DNA from: Cerina litoralis
GTDB lineage: Bacteria; Bacteroidota; Bacteroidia; Flavobacteriales; Flavobacteriaceae
Length of the DNA: 64,000 bases
Reading direction: 5' to 3'
Assembly: GCA_022008415.1 (NCBI GenBank)
Contig: JAIRBC010000007.1
Coordinates: forward strand, 1 to 64,000
Shown: piece after piece, positions 26,365 to 35,385 of the stretch
Layout of the letters: each line of letters starts with the position of its first letter
Numbering within the stretch: the first letter of the stretch is position 1
The notes under the pieces: generated by a model
Databases searched by the model: none
Told to the model about the DNA's origin: nothing
The model's input: the letters and a program-made list of their open reading frames with translations, nothing else
Made by a program: the position numbers and the translations under genes

Positions 26365-26425
26365 TTAAAAAGTTCAAGTTCAAGATCATGTATCAATCTC
26401 AAGTTCAAAGCTTACGAATAACCCT
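26365..26425. repeat. Short imperfect intergenic repeat (caagttcaag type)
   Basis: The 85-nt gap between hutI and hutU contains agttcaagttcaagatc and tatcaatctcaagttcaaag. A related string occurs in reverse orientation at about 47965-48000 (tacttgagtttgagcttg, gatacttgagttcgaatt). Both share tatcaa-x-ctcaa. This suggests a small dispersed repeat family, but only two copies are visible here. Confidence 0.35.
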
Positions 26426-26447
26426 GAACTCGTCACTCAAAACAAAA

Positions 26448-27695
26448 TCATTTATTTTTATCACAAACCAATTCTCCTTTTTTCCACACCCTTGAAGGTC
26501 CTAAGCTACCCTGATGGTACAGGATTTCATTGTAATGACCCGTCGGAAAAACAAGGAAATCCGCTAAAAATCCTTCGGCCAGTTGTCCTCTGTCCGAAAG
26601 CCCTAATGCCGCTGCCGCGCGAAAGGTTATTCCCGCCAGCACCTCGGCGTTCGACAATTTTTCGAAGACTCCAATTAGGGTGGCCTGAACCAATAAATTT
26701 CCCATCGGGGCAGACCCTGGGTTATGGTCACTAGCAATAACCAACACTCCTCCGGCATCCAAAATTCTACGGGCGGGAGCAAAACTGCATCCCAATCCTA
26801 GAGTCGCTCCAGGCAAAGCGGTAGCAATTGTATCGCTCTGGGCCAATAACCTAATTTCCTCTTCCCCGCTTACCTCGAGATGATCTGCACTTATAGCCCC
26901 GAATTGGACCGCCACTTCGCTGCCACCAGTTGTAAACTGATCGGCATGTACGGTGATACTAAAACCCATTGCTTTTGCTTTTTGCAGATAGGGCGAGATC
27001 TGCTCCGAAGAAAAAGCACTTTCCTCTATAAAAGCATCTATGCGATGGGCTAGATTTTCTTTTGTGAGAATGGGGAAAAGTTGATCGCCCATAGCTTTTA
27101 GATAGGCTTCTGCAGTGCCCCGAAAATCCTTTGGAAGGATATGTGCGGCGAGGCAGGTAGATACCAGATCGGCAGCACTCCTTAGATTTGCCTCTTTGAT
27201 GGCCCGCAACATTTTAATTTCTTCGGATAATGAAAGACCGTACCCACTTTTTACCTCAATGGTTGTGGTTCCATTTTCTAAGTGCCACCTGGCCCTCTCA
27301 AGGATGCCATCGACCAATTCTTCTTGTGTGGCTTGTCGGGTCTGGGTCACGGTATCCCAAATTCCACCACCAGCCTTCGCGATCTCTAAATAGGATTTTC
27401 CAGCATTGCGCATGGCGTAATCATTGGCACGGGATCCGCCAAAACAGATATGGGTATGGGCGTCTATAAAACCAGGGATACCCACATTATGTCCTTTCAA
27501 CAGAAAGATTTCGGCTTTTGGGTGGAGATTCCGAAGTATATCAAATTTTCCGATCGATCTGATTTTTCTGTCTTCCACAAGAATTCCCGAATCTTCCAAA
27601 ACGCTAAGTTCAGAATCCGCAATTGCTCCCTTGAGCGAGAGCCCGGTCATAGGGAGGAGCTGGGTAAACGGGCCGATGAGTTTGGCTTTTTTCAA
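26448..27695 (-). CDS. hutI: Imidazolonepropionase
   Basis: A 415-residue amidohydrolase-fold enzyme that opens imidazolonepropionate to N-formimino-L-glutamate. The metal-binding start is PGFIDAHTHICFGGSRANDY, with later ligands in AVHADQF-like TVHADQFTTGG and in IASDHNPGSAP. Length is typical. The stop lies 86 nt before hutU and the start 17 nt after hutH, consistent with one operon. Confidence 0.96.
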   Translation of the reverse strand: MKKAKLIGPFTQLLPMTGLSLKGAIADSELSVLEDSGILVEDRKIRSIGKFDILRNLHPKAEIFLLKGHNVGIPGFIDAHTHICFGGSRANDYAMRNAGKSYLEIAKAGGGIWDTVTQTRQATQEELVDGILERARWHLENGTTTIEVKSGYGLSLSEEIKMLRAIKEANLRSAADLVSTCLAAHILPKDFRGTAEAYLKAMGDQLFPILTKENLAHRIDAFIEESAFSSEQISPYLQKAKAMGFSITVHADQFTTGGSEVAVQFGAISADHLEVSGEEEIRLLAQSDTIATALPGATLGLGCSFAPARRILDAGGVLVIASDHNPGSAPMGNLLVQATLIGVFEKLSNAEVLAGITFRAAAALGLSDRGQLAEGFLADFLVFPTGHYNEILYHQGSLGPSRVWKKGELVCDKNK

Positions 27696-27712
27696 TTCTA
27701 AAATCTATATTA

Positions 27713-29293
27713 TCAATACATTTCAAATTCTTCCGAAAAAGAGGTTTCCAAATTTATATTTTGCTTTTTCCGTACTTTTTCTACCACTTCTAATAGGGTA
27801 TTGCTTTGGATCATTTGGATACCGATCTCGATATCATCTGCAAATACGCGATCTTTGCTCGCAAAGGCCACCTTTTTCCGGACGTATCTGTGGACTTCCT
27901 CAAGGAATAGCCCAGATTTCATTGGTTTACGAAATTCAAATGCCTGTGCGGCGGTCAAAAGTTCTATGGCTAGAATTTTTTCGACATTTTCAATGACCTG
28001 CAAGGCCTTTCTACTGCTTATAGATCCCATACTAACGTGGTCTTCCTGTCCCAATGATGTGGGAATGCTATCCGCACTCGACGGAAAGCACAGTCCCTTG
28101 TTTTCACTGGCCAGGGCGGCGGTGGTATACTGCAAGATCATATATCCCGAATTGATTCCCGTGTCCTTCATCAACAGTTTAGGTACGCCTGGACTGTTGC
28201 CGTCCAAAGCCAAATAGACCCTTCTGTCCGAAATATTTCCGAGTTCGGCCGAAGCCAAGCAGGCGTAGTCCAAGGCCATGGCCAAAGGTTGACCGTGAAA
28301 ATTGCCCCCACTGATCGCAAAGTCTTCATCGATGATGATGGGATTGTCGGTAACCGAATTGAGTTCCACCTCCAACAGCTCCTTCAGGTGCAGCCATGCA
28401 TTGCGGGAGGCACCGTGCACTTGCGGCATGCACCTTAGGGAATAGGGATCCTGGACTTTTTCACAATCCGCGTGATTCGCCATGATTTCGGACCCTTTGA
28501 GGAGCGATTTTATCCTTGCCGCTACGTGGATACTGCCTTTATAGGGCCTAAGCGCATGCAATTCATCATAAAAGGGTTTAATAGATCCTTGTAGTCCCTC
28601 GATCATCATGGCTCCTATAATATCTGCCTGCGAAAGACAGTTGTGCATTCTTTCCAATACGGATACGGCGTGGGCCGTAATAAATTGAGTGCCGTTGATC
28701 AAGGCCAGCCCTTCTTTAGGCCCCAACTTCAAAGTTTTAATCCCAGTTTTTTCAAATAAATCCGAAGTCGGTATAATTTTGTTTCGGAACTGAACCTTGC
28801 CGAGTCCTATCAGCGGCAAGAATAGGTGGGCAAGGGGAGCCAAATCTCCAGAGGCACCCACGGAACCTTGGGAAGGTACCACCGGGATGGCGTCGTTTTC
28901 CAAATGCCATAGAATCCTGTCCAAAGTGGATTCGGCTATCCCCGAGAATCCTTGGGCCAAGGCATGGACTTTTAGAATCATCATCAGTTTGGCAATCTCG
29001 GCGGCAATGGGCACGCCAACCCCCACGCTATGGCTTTTTAGGATATTGGATTGGAGGATCTTGGTCTCGGACTTGGAAATAATGGTTGTACATAAGGGGC
29101 CAAACCCCGTGTTAATGCCATAAACCGGATCTCCTTTTTCAACGATATCGGCCACTATTTTTTGACTGGAGGCTATTTTGACGCGTCTTTCCTTCGTCAA
29201 TCGCCCTTTAATTTTTCCTCGTGCCAGGGCAAGAGCTTTGCCTGCCGTTAAATGGTCTTCCCCAAAGCGGAATATATTGGATTTTAAATCCAT
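27713..29293 (-). CDS. hutH: Histidine ammonia-lyase
   Basis: A 526-residue enzyme that removes ammonia from histidine to give urocanate, the first Hut step. The MIO prosthetic-group triad Ala-Ser-Gly is in GSVGASGDLAPLAH. Other conserved parts are YGINTGFGPL and QEDHVSMGSISSRKAL. The start was set at 29293 (MDLKSNIFRFGEDHL). The open frame extends 40 codons further upstream, but that part lacks family similarity. It heads the hutHIUG operon and is divergent from the nitroreductase gene. Confidence 0.93.
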   Translation of the reverse strand: MDLKSNIFRFGEDHLTAGKALALARGKIKGRLTKERRVKIASSQKIVADIVEKGDPVYGINTGFGPLCTTIISKSETKILQSNILKSHSVGVGVPIAAEIAKLMMILKVHALAQGFSGIAESTLDRILWHLENDAIPVVPSQGSVGASGDLAPLAHLFLPLIGLGKVQFRNKIIPTSDLFEKTGIKTLKLGPKEGLALINGTQFITAHAVSVLERMHNCLSQADIIGAMMIEGLQGSIKPFYDELHALRPYKGSIHVAARIKSLLKGSEIMANHADCEKVQDPYSLRCMPQVHGASRNAWLHLKELLEVELNSVTDNPIIIDEDFAISGGNFHGQPLAMALDYACLASAELGNISDRRVYLALDGNSPGVPKLLMKDTGINSGYMILQYTTAALASENKGLCFPSSADSIPTSLGQEDHVSMGSISSRKALQVIENVEKILAIELLTAAQAFEFRKPMKSGLFLEEVHRYVRKKVAFASKDRVFADDIEIGIQMIQSNTLLEVVEKVRKKQNINLETSFSEEFEMY

Positions 29294-29450
29294 AAGGTCT
29301 TTTTTGATATTAAACTCCAGACGAGTTAACGTTCTAAAATTATACATTAAGTTTGATATTGTCCAGTTTTGCGACTTTAAAATGAAGGATTTGCTCCAGG
29401 TCCAACCTAACATGGAGAAAACCCGTATTTTTGTTTTTTAAACTGAAACA

Positions 29451-30002
29451 ATGATTTTCGATATTATAAAAAGAAGGCGTTCCGTATTTCCGGCCCAGTA
29501 TAATAATAGACCCATTGTCAAATCTGACATAGAAAAAATTCTGGAAGCTGCCAATTATGCGCCTACCCATAAAAGAACCGAACCATGGCGGTTTAAGGTC
29601 CTTCAAGGGGAATCCAAGGATAAGCTCGGAATCTTCCTGGCAGAAAAATATAAAGAGAACGACCCTAGTCCTAAGGATTTTAAGTATCGTAAACTACTAG
29701 ACAACCCTAAAAAATCAGGTGCTGTAATCGCTATATGCATGCAACGAGACCAGAAGGAAAGCTTACCCGAATGGGAGGAATTGGCATCTACTGCAATGGC
29801 CGTCCAGAATATGTGGCTTCGATGCACCGAAATGGGAATAGGGTGCTACTGGAGTTCTACGGGACTGATAAAATATATGGACGAATTCTTTGACCTTAAA
29901 AGCGGGGAAAAGTGTCTTGGATTTTTTTATATGGGCCATTACGATGAGGAGGTTCCAGTGGTTCCCAGGGGTCCTGTTACCGACAAGGTTATCTGGTTAT
30001 AG
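29451..30002 (+). CDS. Nitroreductase-family FMN oxidoreductase
   Basis: A 183-residue nitroreductase-fold protein. The N-terminal RRRSV motif region (IIKRRRSVFPAQYNNRPI) and the segment ANYAPTHKRTEPWRF bind FMN; GIGCYWSSTGLI lies near the second half. Such enzymes reduce nitro groups or quinones with NAD(P)H. A TATTTTTG sequence at 29426-29433 matches the -7 consensus just upstream, though without a good -33. The gene precedes the flavin reductase gene by 74 nt. Confidence 0.9.
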   Translation: MIFDIIKRRRSVFPAQYNNRPIVKSDIEKILEAANYAPTHKRTEPWRFKVLQGESKDKLGIFLAEKYKENDPSPKDFKYRKLLDNPKKSGAVIAICMQRDQKESLPEWEELASTAMAVQNMWLRCTEMGIGCYWSSTGLIKYMDEFFDLKSGEKCLGFFYMGHYDEEVPVVPRGPVTDKVIWL

Positions 30003-30040
30003 GCTGGGCAAAATGTATCTGAATATCGGGGTTCATTTAT

Positions 30041-30070
30041 TTTGGATGGCATACATTTTACGTACTTTTG
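30041..30070 (+). promoter_or_regulatory. Promoter of the flavin reductase operon
   Basis: TTTG (30041-30044), an 18-nt spacer, then TACTTTTG (30063-30070), both matching the Bacteroidetes promoter. The predicted transcription start falls at about 30076-30077, which is the ATG itself, so the message is probably leaderless. Confidence 0.7.
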
Positions 30071-30076
30071 TAGCCA

Positions 30077-30961
30077 ATGGGGGATAAGATTTCTATATTA
30101 CCGGCAGAGATTCCTGCTGGCAAGCTGCACGGCTATCTTTTAGGTGCGATCGGGCCTAGGCCTATTGCGTTTGCCAGTACCGTGGATAAAAAAGGGAGGC
30201 CCAATTTGGCCCCGTTCAGCTTTTTCAATGTTTTTGGCTCTAATCCTCCAATCCTGATTTTCTCGCCCTCCCGAAGAGTGCGGAACAATACTACAAAACA
30301 TACCTTGGAAAATGTGCTGAAGACCAAGGAGGTGGTCATAAACATTGTGAGCTTTTCAATGATACAGCAGGTTTCCCTTGCCAGCACGGAATACGCGGAA
30401 GGGGAAAACGAATTTGTAAAGGCGGGATTTACCATGGTGAAAAGCGATTTGGTAAAGCCATTCCGGGTGGCGGAATCCCCTGTTCAATTTGAATGTAGGG
30501 TCATCAAGGTAGAACCATTGGGACAAACGGGCGGGGCAGGTAACCTAATCTTTTCGGAGGTGGTCAAGATTCATATCGATCCGAATATTTTGACCGGGGA
30601 TGGCCGTATCGACCAAGATAAAATTGATCTGGTGGCCCGTATGGGCGGCAATTGGTACACTAGGGCAAATCTAGGGCTTTTTGAGGTGCCCAAACCGTTG
30701 CACACTCATGGTATTGGGGTTGATCAACTTCCGGAACATATTCGGTTGAGCCCTGTCCTTACCGGAAATGATCTAGGGATGTTGGGAAATATTGAGGAGA
30801 TCCCTAGCGAGAAGGAAGTAGAAGAGTTTGTTGCATCGAATATTGAAATACGCTCGATTATAAGCGCGGACGACCCTATAAAAATACATCTAAAAGCACA
30901 GGAATATTTAACCGAAGCCGATGTGCTTTCCGCTTGGAAGGTACTGTTGGCAAATACATAG
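30077..30961 (+). CDS. Flavin reductase-family protein
   Basis: A 294-residue flavin-reductase-like (split-barrel, FMN-binding) protein. Conserved parts are GAIGPRPIAFASTVDKKGRP, NLAPFSFFNVFGSNPP and NTTKHTLEN. It carries a C-terminal extension of about 80 residues beyond the core, typical of the Bacteroidota members. It should use FMN and NAD(P)H; the partner is unknown. DUF3127 follows 3 nt downstream, so these two are translationally close. Confidence 0.92.
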   Translation: MGDKISILPAEIPAGKLHGYLLGAIGPRPIAFASTVDKKGRPNLAPFSFFNVFGSNPPILIFSPSRRVRNNTTKHTLENVLKTKEVVINIVSFSMIQQVSLASTEYAEGENEFVKAGFTMVKSDLVKPFRVAESPVQFECRVIKVEPLGQTGGAGNLIFSEVVKIHIDPNILTGDGRIDQDKIDLVARMGGNWYTRANLGLFEVPKPLHTHGIGVDQLPEHIRLSPVLTGNDLGMLGNIEEIPSEKEVEEFVASNIEIRSIISADDPIKIHLKAQEYLTEADVLSAWKVLLANT

Positions 30962-30964
30962 AAA

Positions 30965-31342
30965 ATGGAAGTACAAGGAAAAATTAAATTGATCGATGAG
31001 ACAAAGACCTTTGGCAACAATGGTTTTAGGAAAAGGGAAATGGTGGTCACTACCGAGGAGCAATATCCCCAGCACATAATGATAGAGTTTGTGCAGGACA
31101 AATGCGACCTGTTGAATAATTTTCAGGTGGGCCAGCCAGTAAAAGTCAGCATTAATCTTAGAGGCCGGGAATGGACGAGCCCACAGGGCGAGACCAAATA
31201 TTTTAATTCTGTTCAAGGGTGGCGAATTGAAAACCTGCAACCCGAAACGGCAACTTCCGATATGCCGCCAGTACCTCCTATGGATGCTTTTGAACCCGCG
31301 GATAATTTAAATGAGGAAGATCACGATGATCTCCCGTTCTAA
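30965..31342 (+). CDS. DUF3127 domain protein
   Basis: A 125-residue protein. The DUF3127 core (residues 1-90) begins MEVQGKIKLIDETKTFGNNG and includes FRKREMVVTTEEQYPQHI. It has an OB-fold-like look, followed by an acidic Pro-rich tail (DMPPVPPMDAFEPADNLNEE) reminiscent of single-strand-binding protein tails. The fold suggests nucleic-acid binding, but this is inference. It sits in an operon with the flavin reductase and aat genes. Confidence 0.9.
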   Translation: MEVQGKIKLIDETKTFGNNGFRKREMVVTTEEQYPQHIMIEFVQDKCDLLNNFQVGQPVKVSINLRGREWTSPQGETKYFNSVQGWRIENLQPETATSDMPPVPPMDAFEPADNLNEEDHDDLPF

Positions 31343-31402
31343 TTGAGGTGGGGGATGCCGGTAATGGCGTACTACCGGTTGGCGGGTTTATGGACGTAAA
31401 TT

Positions 31403-32065
31403 ATGGAAGAAGATCCAGATCACAGGCCTATCATTCTATTATCCGAACGATTGGAATTTCCTCCTTTGGATTTCGCCAAGGCCGATGGTCTATTGGCCAT
31501 TGGGGGCGATTTATCCCCAGAAAGGCTTTTGATGGCCTACATGAATGGGATTTTTCCGTGGTTTAATGAAGGGTCTCCAATTTTATGGTGGTGTCCCGAT
31601 CCAAGAATGGTACTTTTTCCGCACAAGGTGGTTGTGTCAAAGAGCATGCGAAAAGTAATGGCGGGCAATCAATTTTCCCTGACCTGCAATAAGGCATTTA
31701 AAGCAGTACTCGATCAATGTGCCATCATCCCGAGGAAAGGGCAGAAAGGAACTTGGATCGGTGCGGAAATGAAAGCGGCCTATCAAATGCTCCATGCTTT
31801 GGGCCATGCAACGTCCTACGAAGTTTGGGAAGGGAATAATTTGGTAGGCGGACTCTATGGTGTGGACCTGGGCCACGTATTCTGTGGGGAGAGTATGTTT
31901 AGCAAAAGTAGTAACGCTTCCAAATTCGCCTTTATTCATTTAGCCCGGGAATTGCAGCAAAAAAAATACCGTCTTATCGACTGCCAGATCTATAATCCCC
32001 ATCTTGAAAGTCTTGGTGCGGAAGAGATTTCGAGGGCGGAGTTTGTCAGGATTTTAAAGGAATGA
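31403..32065 (+). CDS. aat: Leucyl/phenylalanyl-tRNA-protein transferase
   Basis: A 220-residue enzyme that attaches Leu or Phe from tRNA to proteins with basic N-termini, marking them for ClpAP degradation. The signature FPWFNEGSPILWWCPDPRMV and GLYGVDLGHVFCGESMFS are complete. It ends the plus-strand trio begun by the flavin reductase, and converges on tag. Confidence 0.95.
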   Translation: MEEDPDHRPIILLSERLEFPPLDFAKADGLLAIGGDLSPERLLMAYMNGIFPWFNEGSPILWWCPDPRMVLFPHKVVVSKSMRKVMAGNQFSLTCNKAFKAVLDQCAIIPRKGQKGTWIGAEMKAAYQMLHALGHATSYEVWEGNNLVGGLYGVDLGHVFCGESMFSKSSNASKFAFIHLARELQQKKYRLIDCQIYNPHLESLGAEEISRAEFVRILKE

Positions 32066-32143
32066 TTCTCCCTTCCTTGGGAAAGGATCTATACGTTGCA
32101 TTCATTTATTGCATTTAACGGGAAAGCTTGGAATAATTATCCT

Positions 32144-32707
32144 CTAAACTTCGCTATACCTAAAACAACCGACTTCGTGGTCATTTACCATCCCCGTGGC
32201 CTGCATGTGCGCATAGACTACGGTGCTTCCTACAAATTTAAAGCCCCGTCTTTTTAGATCTTTACTAATGGTATCGGACAAAGGGGTGTTTGCAGGCGCT
32301 TGCTTGTAATCCTTATGGCGGTTTTTAATGGGTTTTCCGTCTACAAAGTCCCAAATATAGTTGCTAAAGCTTCCGAACTCTTGTTGTACCTTAATAAAAG
32401 CTTGCGCGTTTGTAACCGTGGATCGGACCTTCAGATTGTTGCGGATAATACCTTCGTTTTGCATTAGGGATGCTAATTTGGCTTCATCGTAGAGCGCAAT
32501 TTTTTTATAGTCGAAATTGTCCAAGGCCTTTTGAAAATTTTCCCGTTTGCGCAATATGGTGATCCAGCTCAACCCGGCTTGAAAGGTCTCAAGGATAAGA
32601 AACTCGAACAATTTTGCATCCTCCTTTACCGGGACGCCCCATTCCTTGTCGTGATAGGCTTCATATAGAGGGTCGCCCATGCACCAGCCGCATCTATGTT
32701 TTTCCAT
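32144..32707 (-). CDS. tag: DNA-3-methyladenine glycosylase I
   Basis: A 187-residue glycosylase that removes 3-methyladenine from alkylated DNA. The N-terminal RCGWCMGDPLYEAYHDKEWG and the C-terminal MVNDHEVGCFRY contain the zinc ligands Cys, His, His and Cys. The catalytic-pocket segment LFEFLILETFQAGLSWITIL is intact. Length is typical. Confidence 0.95.
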   Translation of the reverse strand: MEKHRCGWCMGDPLYEAYHDKEWGVPVKEDAKLFEFLILETFQAGLSWITILRKRENFQKALDNFDYKKIALYDEAKLASLMQNEGIIRNNLKVRSTVTNAQAFIKVQQEFGSFSNYIWDFVDGKPIKNRHKDYKQAPANTPLSDTISKDLKRRGFKFVGSTVVYAHMQATGMVNDHEVGCFRYSEV

Positions 32708-32742
32708 ACGTATGAAGGTAGCGAATATTTTCGGAAACGAGC

Positions 32743-33477
32743 CTACATAGGTTTACCTTGAAATATATAGGTAATCGTCCCTTTTTGTGAAGATCTGTTG
32801 GACGTATTGAATTTGGCCTTGTAAGCATAAGCAATTGCATTATCCACGAGGCAACCGTTGGATGTGTTGGAACTTTTACTGTTAAATCCTGCCTCCGTAA
32901 CATTTCCTAGGGCATCCACCTCTATGTTTACCACCACCATGCCTCCTTCCAAACAGGTGTAGATGGGGGGGGGCAAACGAAAACTATTGCGATCCACCAG
33001 GGAATAGGATACCGAAGTACGGCGCTTGGCCAAATTATTGGTTCGTTCTGTCTTTTGGGCATCCTTTTCACCCAGAAGCTTTTGTTTTTCCTCGCGTTTT
33101 TTTTCCAGTTCTTTCAGGCTTGCCGCGTAGCCCGATTCGGAACTTAAAAAGTCTTTTGTCTCGTCCGATTCGCTGGCGGTTTCCCTTTCCTCCATCAATT
33201 CGTCCAAGGTTTTTAGAGGTTCGGGGTTTCCAAAACTTGGCTTCGCAGTCTCGTTAAAGGCCATATGGCTTTTTATAGGTTCCGCGTTGGCCATATCCTT
33301 CATCTCCTCTACCTGTTCCTCGATGGTTTTTTCAAAATCGTCGTCGGCCAGACTTAATTCAATAACGTAGTCGTCCGCTTTCTTGGAACCCAACCGAATG
33401 TTGAAAAGGGACAACACCACCAAGGCCATGGTGAGGAAAGTTATCAAAAGTGAAAGCTGTCGCCGGTTTAATTGCAT
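32743..33477 (-). CDS. Energy-transducer TonB-like membrane protein
   Basis: A 244-residue protein with one N-terminal membrane anchor (about residues 9-26, LSLLITFLTMALVVLSLFNI). A long charged, coiled-coil-prone linker covers about 45-155 (KELEKKREEKQKLL). The C-terminus (about 165-244; GGMVVVNIEVDALGNVTEAG) resembles a TonB C-terminal domain, including the beta strand before NxG. It lacks the Pro-rich linker of classical TonB. It leads toward tag on the minus strand and follows truB. No ExbB or ExbD genes are near. Confidence 0.7.
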   Translation of the reverse strand: MQLNRRQLSLLITFLTMALVVLSLFNIRLGSKKADDYVIELSLADDDFEKTIEEQVEEMKDMANAEPIKSHMAFNETAKPSFGNPEPLKTLDELMEERETASESDETKDFLSSESGYAASLKELEKKREEKQKLLGEKDAQKTERTNNLAKRRTSVSYSLVDRNSFRLPPPIYTCLEGGMVVVNIEVDALGNVTEAGFNSKSSNTSNGCLVDNAIAYAYKAKFNTSNRSSQKGTITYIFQGKPM

Positions 33478-33549
33478 AATCCTATAACCGCATTTTTATC
33501 AAATTATTTTATCGATCCGATGAAAGTAGATCGTTACAAGATATTATAC

Positions 33550-34251
33550 TTACTTAGGTTTTGATAACATCGAGGTTTCAAAATCCATAGGTGTTATTGC
33601 TTTATCTACGAAGTAATCCCCTATTTTGGTTCTTCGGAGGGTAGAAAGATGCGCTCCCGAGGCCAGGGCCTTTCCATAATCATGGGCTAGGGAACGGATG
33701 TAGGTCCCTTTACTGCACACCACCCTGAACTCGATTTCGGGTAGATCGATACGGGTAATATCAAATTTTGATATTTCAATGGTCCGAGGTTTTATTTCCA
33801 CAGATTCTCCTTCCCTTGCAAATTCGTACAGCCTTTTTCCATCTTTTTTTAAGGCCGAAAAAATAGGGGGAAGTTGTTGGATTTTCCCAAGAAATGATTC
33901 TGTGGTTTGATGGAGGAGTGCATCGGTAATATGTTCCGTGGGGAATTCCTGGTCCACTTGTGTTTCCCTATCATAGGAAGGGGTAGTGGCCCCTAAAAAA
34001 ATAGTTCCCGTATATTCCTTGACCTGTCCCTGCAGCTCGTTCAGCGTTTTGGTTAATTTTCCCGTACAGATAAGTAAGAGCCCTGTGGCCAAAGGATCTA
34101 AAGTACCGGCATGTCCTACCTTTATTTTTTTGAGATTAAATTTTGTCCGGATTACCCATTTTATCTTGTTCACCGCCTGGAAGGAAGACCAGCCCAACGG
34201 TTTGTCGATCAACAAAAGCTTTCCGTCCAAAAAATCAGATTCGCTCATCAA
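33550..34251 (-). CDS. truB: tRNA pseudouridine(55) synthase
   Basis: A 233-residue enzyme making pseudouridine at position 55 of the T-loop of tRNAs. The catalytic Asp lies in [15 protein letters not shown]. The tRNA-binding region [13 protein letters not shown] is also present. The start codon overlaps the end of uppP by 4 nt, which points to translational coupling. Confidence 0.95.
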   Translation of the reverse strand: MMSESDFLDGKLLLIDKPLGWSSFQAVNKIKWVIRTKFNLKKIKVGHAGTLDPLATGLLLICTGKLTKTLNELQGQVKEYTGTIFLGATTPSYDRETQVDQEFPTEHITDALLHQTTESFLGKIQQLPPIFSALKKDGKRLYEFAREGESVEIKPRTIEISKFDITRIDLPEIEFRVVCSKGTYIRSLAHDYGKALASGAHLSTLRRTKIGDYFVDKAITPMDFETSMLSKPK

Positions 34252-35033
34252 ATAACGGTTAATGGGCCTACAAAATAATGGACGACCAGAACAAGGGCTC
34301 CAATTACGATCCGGTAGTAGCCAAACACCTTAAATCCGTGCTTCCCTAGATAATCTATAAAAGTCTTGATGGCCAGGAGGGCGACCAAAAAGCCGACAAC
34401 GTTGCCAATGATCAATAGGTTTATCTGCTCGCCGGTAAGTGTAAAACCAGCTTGGTAGTAATCGTAACTCTTTTTTAATGTAGCCCCCAACATGGTGGGC
34501 ACGGCGAGGAAAAAAGAAAATTCTGCCGCAGAGGTACGCGTGAGTTTCTGTGACATTCCCCCAACAATACTGGCGCCGCTACGGGACACTCCTGGAATCA
34601 TGGCCAAGCACTGATAAAGTCCGATTTTAAACGCTGTTGGATAAGAGATCTCCGTTGTTTCCCCATCGCCGAACCAATCGTCCACTTTGAGGAGGATAAA
34701 TCCCCCTATAATCAAGGAAACGGCCACGGTGACCGGGCTTTCCAACAGCTCATCTATATAATCGCTCAAAAGCAAGCCAAAGACTACAGCCGGGATAAAG
34801 GCCACGAGCAGTTTAAAATAGAAATCGATGCTTTGAAAAAATCGCTTAAAATAAAGGACAACGACAGAAAGGATGGTTCCCAGTTGAATGACAATGGTAA
34901 AAAGCTTGGTAAAATCTTCCTGTGCTATGCCAAAAAAGGAAGATGCTATGATCATGTGCCCTGTGGAGGAAACGGGTAAAAATTCGGTAATGCCTTCAAT
35001 AATGGCAAGAACAATGGCCTGTAGGGTATCCAA
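34248..35033 (-). CDS. uppP: Undecaprenyl-diphosphate phosphatase
   Basis: A 261-residue, multi-helix inner membrane protein (BacA family). It returns undecaprenyl phosphate for peptidoglycan and O-antigen building. The active-site motifs [16 protein letters not shown] and [10 protein letters not shown] are intact. It is in the minus-strand set ftsX - DUF3098 - uppP - truB, with only 3 nt between DUF3098 and this gene. Confidence 0.95.
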   Translation of the reverse strand: MDTLQAIVLAIIEGITEFLPVSSTGHMIIASSFFGIAQEDFTKLFTIVIQLGTILSVVVLYFKRFFQSIDFYFKLLVAFIPAVVFGLLLSDYIDELLESPVTVAVSLIIGGFILLKVDDWFGDGETTEISYPTAFKIGLYQCLAMIPGVSRSGASIVGGMSQKLTRTSAAEFSFFLAVPTMLGATLKKSYDYYQAGFTLTGEQINLLIIGNVVGFLVALLAIKTFIDYLGKHGFKVFGYYRIVIGALVLVVHYFVGPLTVI

Positions 35034-35036
35034 ATC

Positions 35037-35300
35037 CTAATTTTTCTTGTGTGGGTTCAACAAAATGGCATAAATCTGAATTCCCAATCCAATAAGTACC
35101 AAAGTTGGGGCCAATCTAATTCTTCTAAAGTTGAACATCTCCGGATTAAATACGTTGGGGTCATCACTTCCGCCACCACTCATAAGAATAAAGCCCAACA
35201 CCAAGAAGGCCAGCCCTATCGCCATAACGATATAATTTTTCCTTTGGAATATAAATTCAGGTTTCGGACCTTGATTTTGATGATTCCTTTGTTTCTTCAT
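35037..35300 (-). CDS. DUF3098 domain membrane protein
   Basis: An 87-residue protein with two membrane helices (IVMAIGLAFLVLGFILMSGG and APTLVLIGLGIQIYAILL). The motif DDPNVFNPEMFNFRRI between them is the family hallmark. It is found next to ftsX and uppP in many Bacteroidota. Function unknown; the context suggests cell envelope. Confidence 0.9.
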   Translation of the reverse strand: MKKQRNHQNQGPKPEFIFQRKNYIVMAIGLAFLVLGFILMSGGGSDDPNVFNPEMFNFRRIRLAPTLVLIGLGIQIYAILLNPHKKN

Positions 35301-35385
35301 GCCGCAAAGTTAATGAACTCATTTAAACTTTTTGGATTGAACCGAAAATTAGCCATTTTTAATCCAATTAAAGTCCTTTTTGGGT

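Noticed and set aside
29294-29413. Upstream extension of hutH by 40 codons
   Set aside because: The sequence is unlike the family start; MDLKSNIFRFGEDHL at 29293 gives the usual length and N-terminus.
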